64,000 nt of DNA, taken from contig NZ_WKJP01000006.1 of NCBI RefSeq assembly GCF_009674585.1, forward strand, positions 1-64,000, given 5' to 3'. The notes beneath the pieces are model-generated. The model was not told where the DNA came from and ran no database searches. It saw only the letters and a list, made by a program, of their open reading frames with translations. This stretch comes from Haloferax marinisediminis (lineage in GTDB: Archaea > Halobacteriota > Halobacteria > Halobacteriales > Haloferacaceae). The position numbers and the translations under genes are program-made. Shown piece after piece: positions 58,597-64,000 of the stretch (within the stretch, counting starts at the first letter, position 1; each line of letters opens with the position of its first letter).

Positions 58597-60318
58597 TCAC
58601 CGAGTAATAGACAGCAGCCACTGGATGAACCCATCCAACAACCCACCATCAGACGACTCAGACGGTCCCAACGAATCAGAAACCCCGGAGTTACCGGACT
58701 CTGAACCACTTCCACTAGTACTTGAACTGGATGTAGGTGTTTTGTTCGTTCCTTTAACTGTTGCTTTAAGCTCCACAGATTCTGACTCACCCTTCTTGTC
58801 TCCGTAGTAGAAGACAGCTTTTGCACGGACCACGTGGGTGCCTAGTTCGTTCACTTGGATGTTCAGCCCGATGTTATCCTCCGAACCGGGAGAGACCTCT
58901 GAGACCGCAGTAAACTGGTTCGACCCTTCGTCAGCATCCTTGACATTAGTGACATCCACACCACTTGGAACTTCCAACAGTAACTGCAGCGTCATTGGTT
59001 CTTCGTCGACCTCGTTGATGGCGCTCAGTTGGAGTCTGGTCGAGCCACCTAGAGTTACAGTGGTTTCACTCGCGGTGAGATTGAAGTTCGCTTGGTCTGT
59101 GGCTTCGCGAGATTCACTGGGGTCGATTGAAGGTGAATCTGGGATGTCCGCACCAATTCGTGTCCCACTCAATGCTTCCCTATCCCCTGAAAGCGGACCT
59201 CGGACGGAAACCTTGTCATACTCGTATTCTTTCACACTGAGGTACGTGATGATCTCTCGGCCAGCCTGCAAATCAACGAACTCTATCCAAGATTTATGCT
59301 CGAGGCGGCTTTCCCACTCGATGATTCCAGTCGTTGGGACAATTGAACTAATCGCAATACCGTCCTTGTCTTTTCCAAGCACAAAGAGTGAGTCATTCGT
59401 CAGGGCCAGCCCATTTCTGACCGCTTCGATATTTGATTCGAATAGCGTCTGACCAGTAGAGGCAGATAAGGGGTCAACGGACTCGTCGACGACAACGTCT
59501 GAGTTAGTGACATAACCCGGTTCTGGCCTGTATCCCGAATTCCAGATGAGACTTCCATTGTTTGAATCGAGCGCTATGGTTCCCTCATACTCGCTGAATT
59601 CGTAGCTGGGATAGGACGCGAATACGCGCCCATTCGAGTACGAAATGTCCACTGGTTGGTCATTGTCGTAAACGCTTGGCTCTGCTTCCGACTCGATTTT
59701 CCATGCAACTTCCCCGGTGTCCACGTTGAGTGCGTACACGGAGGTGTCTCCCCCAAAGTTACCATCGGCAATATCGATGGCTCGGAAAAAGAGTTTTCCA
59801 TCGCCGAATGTTGCCCTTTCCGCGGACATGTTGGTACGCCACTTAACCTCCCCGTCAGATAGTGAGCGCATGGTGATGCTCTCGTCTGCGGCGATGATTA
59901 CGTTGTCATTGTGGATATAGAGTCCACTCACTTCCCCGCCGGTTGGGATGCGCCATTCTTCTTTGAGGGTTTGGCGGTTGATTACGTGGAGGCGGTCAGA
60001 GGACGTTGTGAACAAGAAGTAAGCTTCACTAATCGCCATCTCTTCGACAGAGCTGTTAAGGTCGAATTTCTGGAGAAGAACCCCTGTTTTCAGGTGACGG
60101 GCTTCCACGAGACCGTCTTCTCCTCCGATGAAGAGGTTATTCGCGCCAAGAGTGTAGGATGACACCTCTTGGGGGAACTCACGTTCCCAGAGAATATCTG
60201 GGGCGCTTGTTGCTGCGGCTGCGGGTGTGGTAAGTTGCGCGAGACCGGGTGAGGCGGTGAGACCAACGGCGCTGAGACGCAATATATCTCGCCGGGTGAG
60301 ACTGTACTTGGGAGTCAT
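58597..60318 (-). CDS. Second Tat-exported PQQ-type beta-propeller surface protein
   Basis: This 573-residue protein is a paralogue of the gene at 54066. The start at 60318 (MTPKYSLTRRDILRL) puts the twin-arginine motif close to the N-terminus; an ATG at 60336 adds six residues and would begin inside the palindrome. Propeller blades cover residues about 45-390 (EVSGLYIHND, DTGEVAWKIESE, TTGIIEWESRLE). The shared domain ending in VVRAKAVFYYGD lies at about 430-530. A Ser-Gly-rich linker leads to a weak terminal helix (DGFIQWLLSITR) without the PGF motif, so anchoring may differ from its paralogue. Confidence 0.8.
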   Translation of the reverse strand: MTPKYSLTRRDILRLSAVGLTASPGLAQLTTPAAAATSAPDILWEREFPQEVSSYTLGANNLFIGGEDGLVEARHLKTGVLLQKFDLNSSVEEMAISEAYFLFTTSSDRLHVINRQTLKEEWRIPTGGEVSGLYIHNDNVIIAADESITMRSLSDGEVKWRTNMSAERATFGDGKLFFRAIDIADGNFGGDTSVYALNVDTGEVAWKIESEAEPSVYDNDQPVDISYSNGRVFASYPSYEFSEYEGTIALDSNNGSLIWNSGYRPEPGYVTNSDVVVDESVDPLSASTGQTLFESNIEAVRNGLALTNDSLFVLGKDKDGIAISSIVPTTGIIEWESRLEHKSWIEFVDLQAGREIITYLSVKEYEYDKVSVRGPLSGDREALSGTRIGADIPDSPSIDPSESREATDQANFNLTASETTVTLGGSTRLQLSAINEVDEEPMTLQLLLEVPSGVDVTNVKDADEGSNQFTAVSEVSPGSEDNIGLNIQVNELGTHVVRAKAVFYYGDKKGESESVELKATVKGTNKTPTSSSSTSGSGSESGNSGVSDSLGPSESSDGGLLDGFIQWLLSITR

Positions 60319-60335
60319 TGAACCATCCAAATCCA

Positions 60336-60347
60336 TTACTAGTAAAA
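60336..60347. promoter_or_regulatory. Palindromic site at the start of the second propeller gene
   Basis: TTACTAGTAA (60336-60345) with two further A residues; on the minus strand it reads TTTTACTAGTAA. It lies 18-29 bases before the ATG at 60318, which is the normal place of a TATA box, so binding here would directly affect transcription start. Confidence 0.55.
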
Positions 60348-60876
60348 GAAGAGCCCAATTATTGATAAGTCTAACTACTACAACAACCCAAGGACTTGGC
60401 TACCGCATCTGTTGCAACGTCTTGAATAGTTAGAAGAAAGTTGACTTCCGTGAACCTAAAATCCTAGACATACATCGTTTGACACACGCTACTTTCATCA
60501 CACAGATGTCGGATTCTACCCTTAATGGCGAAGAAAAAGACCAGTAGATGTTTGAGATGGAGTGACAAAATGGTAGAGATAAACTGTCTCTGAAACCAGA
60601 CATTAGTTATCCATATTGTGGCAAAATAACTAATAAAGATAGCCAACGGAATTTTCGTGTTTTTGATAGTGAAAAGTTGGAATAGTGATTTAGTGAGGTT
60701 CTTGAAGATGAGAATTGGACCGAAAAGTAATAACGAAAGGAAATGAACCTATTGAGTTGGCAGTCACCAGATGTATCGTAAACGAACTACGCTGAACTAC
60801 GACCCCAACGAAACTCTCTTTCCTTCCGGATTCACCACGAGAGTACTTCTTCCACCACTGACTACTGTCCCAATCA
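60348..60876. other. AT-rich intergenic region, no gene seen
   Basis: This is 529 bases upstream of a propeller gene and an unknown gene. The short frames lack start context and halophilic amino-acid composition. No repeat was recognised. Confidence 0.45.
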
Positions 60877-61395
60877 ATGCAGTCCATACCACCGCTAACA
60901 CGAGAAGCCCTTAATTCACATATCCAAGTAGAATTACTTCCACTACGGGTCACAAGTATAGCTGCAGACTATGCATTCGATATGCCCCAAGATTCCTCGG
61001 TCTCAAAAGCCACGGTCAGCCTAGCACGTGGTATCCAAGAAGTTCTCACCAAGGAACTTCGACCATTATTCTCCACTGAACCAACTGGGAATGACGCTCC
61101 TGGAGCGTATAGAGACACGAAAGAACCACTCTACATCGACTTTTCCCTCTCAGAACACTCATCGCCTCTAGTTGCCACGTTCTATGTTGATCTCCCTCTA
61201 TCGATTCATTCACAACCTGAAAAAACCGCAACCAAACTCATCAGGCCAATCGAAGCTCTCGGACTAACTCACAGTTTCACAGATTCAAGCACACTCCCAT
61301 CAGAGTCGAAAACCAACGAACCTTCGTATCGACTAATTTTCGAACTCAGCGAGTCCTCTCAACTCTTCACGACACTTCTGGCTCTCGTCGAGTAA
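60877..61395 (+). CDS. Unknown 172-residue protein
   Basis: No family is recognised. The protein is neutral to slightly acidic, with alternating beta-like and helical segments (SHIQVELLPLRVTSIAADY, PLYIDFSLSEH, LVATFYVDLPLSIHS, YRLIFELSESSQLF). These suggest an alpha-beta fold without signal peptide or membrane helix. It is a single gene with no close neighbour on its strand. It is called real on length and amphipathic patterning only. Confidence 0.45.
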   Translation: MQSIPPLTREALNSHIQVELLPLRVTSIAADYAFDMPQDSSVSKATVSLARGIQEVLTKELRPLFSTEPTGNDAPGAYRDTKEPLYIDFSLSEHSSPLVATFYVDLPLSIHSQPEKTATKLIRPIEALGLTHSFTDSSTLPSESKTNEPSYRLIFELSESSQLFTTLLALVE

Positions 61396-61592
61396 TCATC
61401 GTCTACCCCAGTGGGATTCGATATTCAAATACGCAGACAAAATACTGGCCAACATTGGCGATTTCTACTCTTAAAAGCAATTACAACCAGTGAGGTACTC
61501 GAACAAGGGGTGTCTCGAGTAATTCACCGACTACTTTGACTTGCTACCTGCGATCAGTTCCAGGAGGTCCGAGTGATTGGTATAGTAGTGTT

Positions 61593-62804
61593 TTACTCGA
61601 ACGAGACCGTTTTTGTCTCTCTCACAGATTTGAGGCGATTGAGGACTTCTTCAGCCATGAACGTTGCTTTCATGTTGGGCTCTGGCTCGTTCTCACTGAA
61701 GTCCTTGAGTGCTTCATAGATATCTATGAGACGGTCCAGTTCTTCCACAGGAACGTATTCGCCAGTAGCAGGAGTTGAAGGCTTTGTGGCTTGTTCATGG
61801 GTCTTACTCTCTACTTCTTCAACTCTCGCAGGTACAGCATCCCTCTCAAGGTTCGCCACTTCTTGAGCCGTTGCCTCTGGTTCAGATTCATTTTCATCTT
61901 GACCGACGTATTTGTTGTAACGAGTCTGAATTGCAGCGATAACGGTATCATCGACCATCTCATCGAGTTCTTCATCCGAGAACTCACCATCTTCTACCTG
62001 TTTGAATGTCCGGCGGACGTGTTCACCAGACGTGGCAATCAGTTGTTCGCCAATATCTTTGGTACTGATATCCTCTAAGTCAGCGACGTACGCATTCACA
62101 GCGCGAGCGCGCTTGGTGGGTGCACTTTTGATAACCTCGAGGGCCTCCTCGTCGGTGAATTCCTCAGATGACACATTGACGACGTCCCTCATTTTTTCCT
62201 CTTCTTGACCGAGACCAGCTTCTTCGATGTATTCGAGAATGAGTTCTTGAGTTCGGGTGTTTTGGTAGTCCTCGTACTGCTCGGGGGTGATTTTGGTATT
62301 TCTGACGTCCCGCATGATTTGTGCGGCGTACTCGGGAGTAATACCTGCGACAACTGCAACCTCATCAGGGTGTAGTTCTGGTGCGACCTCCATCGTATTC
62401 ACAACGACCTGCTTCCCATTGGTACCGTACGACGGACGCGGCGGGTACGGATCATCTTTTTTCTGGAAACCTAAGTCAAGCATCTCTACGTCACTCTTGA
62501 TGCTTGGAGAGAGCTTCTCAAGAGCAGTATTTTGGTCGTCGTGGAAGTGCTCCTCTTGGATTCGGTTGAGGATGTACCGCTGAAGGTCAACATCAAGTGC
62601 ACTTTGGACCTCGTATTTCGATATCTCGCCTTCACTGAGTGCCTTCATTATCCGACGGGAGTATTCTTTCCCGCAGTTGAGCAAAGGCTTCAGGTCCATG
62701 TAATGAAGTGACGGTTCAACTGCTAATGCGTTGATGATTCTAACTTTTTGTGAGTATGAATCGGGGTCGATGTCCGGTTTGGTGATATCTTTTGAAGAGC
62801 TCAT
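61593..62804 (-). CDS. Acidic protein with three helical (HTH-like) repeats
   Basis: This 403-residue cytoplasmic protein has no assigned family. Three segments align with one another: VRIINALAVEPSLHYMDL (about 22), VVVNTMEVAPELHPDEV (about 132) and RAVNAYVADLEDISTKDI (about 240). Each is followed by a helix ending in a basic-hydrophobic RRIMKAL-type or RRTFKQV-type stretch. The pattern suggests repeated helix-turn-helix units of roughly 105-110 residues. The C-terminal 100 residues are acidic and coiled. Its start codon overlaps the previous stop (TAATG), so it is coupled to the small gene upstream. Confidence 0.6.
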   Translation of the reverse strand: MSSSKDITKPDIDPDSYSQKVRIINALAVEPSLHYMDLKPLLNCGKEYSRRIMKALSEGEISKYEVQSALDVDLQRYILNRIQEEHFHDDQNTALEKLSPSIKSDVEMLDLGFQKKDDPYPPRPSYGTNGKQVVVNTMEVAPELHPDEVAVVAGITPEYAAQIMRDVRNTKITPEQYEDYQNTRTQELILEYIEEAGLGQEEEKMRDVVNVSSEEFTDEEALEVIKSAPTKRARAVNAYVADLEDISTKDIGEQLIATSGEHVRRTFKQVEDGEFSDEELDEMVDDTVIAAIQTRYNKYVGQDENESEPEATAQEVANLERDAVPARVEEVESKTHEQATKPSTPATGEYVPVEELDRLIDIYEALKDFSENEPEPNMKATFMAEEVLNRLKSVRETKTVSFE

Positions 62805-63142
62805 TATGTTGGGGGTGTGGTGGTGTCATCTTGTTGGTCAAGGCCATCTGAAGGTGAGGCCTGCCACTCAGTAGTCTCTAAAGTAGTCTCAGTATAGACA
62901 AAATGCCCTTCCTCAATTGCCATAGGTTGAGGTGTGATTTCATCGAATTCGATGTCGCATCCGTTGAGCCCCACGTGAACCTTATCAAAGCCTGTGGTGT
63001 GGGTTCGGATATCGTTTGAACTATTGGACCCATCTACACGATAAAGGCACATCCAAACAAGGTTTATTGGTTGAGTGAATCGTGGCTCACTTGCATGGTT
63101 GTAGACCGGGGCTTGTTCACCGGCTGCCGATTTCATCGACAT
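62804..63142 (-). CDS. Unknown small protein coupled to the repeat protein
   Basis: This protein of about 112 residues uses the ATG at 63142 (MSMKSAAGEQAP); the open frame extends 12 codons further. No family is recognised. It is beta-rich (INLVWMCLYRVDG, KVHVGLNGCDIEFDEI) with an acidic, Thr-rich tail. It shares its stop with the start of the 403-residue gene, which implies joint expression. Confidence 0.5.
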   Translation of the reverse strand: MSMKSAAGEQAPVYNHASEPRFTQPINLVWMCLYRVDGSNSSNDIRTHTTGFDKVHVGLNGCDIEFDEITPQPMAIEEGHFVYTETTLETTEWQASPSDGLDQQDDTTTPPT

Positions 63143-63811
63143 GATTTTTTGATGAATACCGTACGTTGATGCTGGCACTCAGAACATGCGTAGTCTACCG
63201 ATTTGGAGTAGGATGTCCAAACACTGATAATCGGTGCCATCACACAATTCAGCTCACTAATTGGGACTTAGGTTCTCATAACATATAGTATTCATTGCCA
63301 AAAGCCCCTAAAACGAGTTTTTCCAATTGGTGGCTTAAGTCTACCAAAGGAACCCCACACAAGTAACAAACATCACGACGGCACTCTAGTTTAGAGCCTC
63401 CTTTTCCGGCGTTGTCCGTTGAAAAACAGATGTGGTTGGCGGAAATTATTACTTTACTGGGTTGTGTGAATCACTCACGGGCGCTCGCGTGACTACCTGC
63501 CCACCAATTTGGAAGTAGATAATTCAAGTTTTCAAGGTGTGGATTCTAAACACATCTTGAAGATCGGGGAGTGTTGAAATATAATCAATAGCACATTTCA
63601 GCATAGCCGCTGTTTTTGAATTATACACACCACCGTATCCGGAGAGACAGCAATCAATCACTCGGAGTCAATACGGAGGTCCCCATTTGGCGCAAACTCT
63701 TAACCAACAAAGTTGCCTGGTGACACAGTTGTTGGTTAATATGGGAAGACAAGGTAGCACGACAAGTTGTTCATCGACCACAAGGAAATCCCACCTCTTG
63801 TCCGTGTCATA
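63143..63811. other. Long intergenic region before the last open frame
   Basis: These 669 bases are mostly AT-rich, with no convincing gene. The last part carries the 11-base inverted repeat at 63700-63739. A short frame beginning at the ATG 63741 ends after 23 codons and may be the frameshifted start of the gene that leaves the window. Confidence 0.45.
63700..63739. repeat. Perfect 11-bp inverted repeat
   Basis: TTAACCAACAA at 63700-63710 is exactly complementary to TTGTTGGTTAA at 63729-63739 across an 18-base spacer. It ends one base before an ATG. Position and size fit an operator or a replication-type site. Confidence 0.65.
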
Positions 63812-64000
63812 ATGACGGCAATTCATGCCCACGGACAACGAATTCGCGAGTCGGATTCAGTCGGAACACCCCCGGTCTCATTCGACGAGTGGGTGACCAG
63901 CGAAGACATCCACGAACTCTTGACCGATCACAACATCCACGATGCGTACCGGAAGGACGTCAAGGAACTCAGTCAGAACCCGCTTGCAATCTCTCGGAAA
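63812..64000 (+). CDS. Partial open frame running off the window
   Basis: 63 codons from ATG 63812 (MTAIHAHGQRIRESD) are open to the last base. The frame is also open upstream to a TAG at 63755, reading KLFIDHKEIPPLVRV just before the ATG, so the true start may be earlier. No family is recognised from this fragment. Confidence 0.5.
   Translation, partial: MTAIHAHGQRIRESDSVGTPPVSFDEWVTSEDIHELLTDHNIHDAYRKDVKELSQNPLAISRK

Overview
The window looks like chromosome or megaplasmid DNA of a halophilic archaeon (class Halobacteria). The proteins are strongly acidic. Several genes appear leaderless, with a TATA box about 27 bases before the ATG. Secreted proteins carry twin-arginine signals and C-terminal anchors of the PGF-CTERM kind. 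HerA, NurA, Rad50 and Mre11 are of archaeal type, and there is a TFB (archaeal TFIIB) remnant. Most intergenic DNA is AT-rich compared with the genes. No rRNA, tRNA or CRISPR array was recognised.

Region 1 (1-25.4 kb) is a dense array of helicases and nucleases. It holds a DUF1998-type protein (probably cut by the window edge), a Dna2-like iron-sulfur nuclease whose helicase half has lost its motifs, and a convergent, translationally coupled five-gene operon. That operon encodes two unknown proteins, a P-loop ATPase with a DPPE-repeat linker, a coiled-coil protein and a 1829-residue superfamily 2 helicase with a zinc-ribbon array and DUF1998. Divergent from it are a Dna2/Upf1-like nuclease-helicase, an OB-fold protein and a UvrD/RecB-like helicase-nuclease. 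It resembles DISARM and phosphorothioate-linked defence in parts but matches no system I can name with confidence, and is the best candidate here for an undescribed system.

Region 2 (25.8-36.6 kb) is restriction-modification. It has a paraMORC-type GHKL ATPase, a PLD-SNF2 helicase, a small unknown partner and a large 5-methylcytosine methyltransferase. Next to these are a MutH/Sau3AI-like endonuclease with its own cytosine methyltransferase and a separate PD-(D/E)XK-like protein.

Region 3 (36.7-45 kb) is a coupled operon, mre11-rad50-nurA-unknown-herA, for DNA end resection. A TFB fragment lies directly behind herA and a decayed MFS transporter lies upstream. Region 4 (45.9-50.8 kb) has an OB-fold phosphoesterase with an apparent 5' frameshift, a membrane protein beside a Panacea-like (SocA/PanA) protein, and a tyrosine recombinase.

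Region 5 (51-60.3 kb) is a cell-surface cluster: a PKD-repeat protein, two Tat-exported PQQ-type propellers and a small mucin-like protein. All four share a homologous membrane-proximal domain. A JAMM metalloprotease and a winged-helix protein lie among them. A palindrome, TTTACTAGTAAA, recurs upstream of three of the surface genes. Region 6 (60.3-64 kb) holds poorly known genes, one with tandem helical repeats, and an 11-bp inverted repeat before an open frame that leaves the window.
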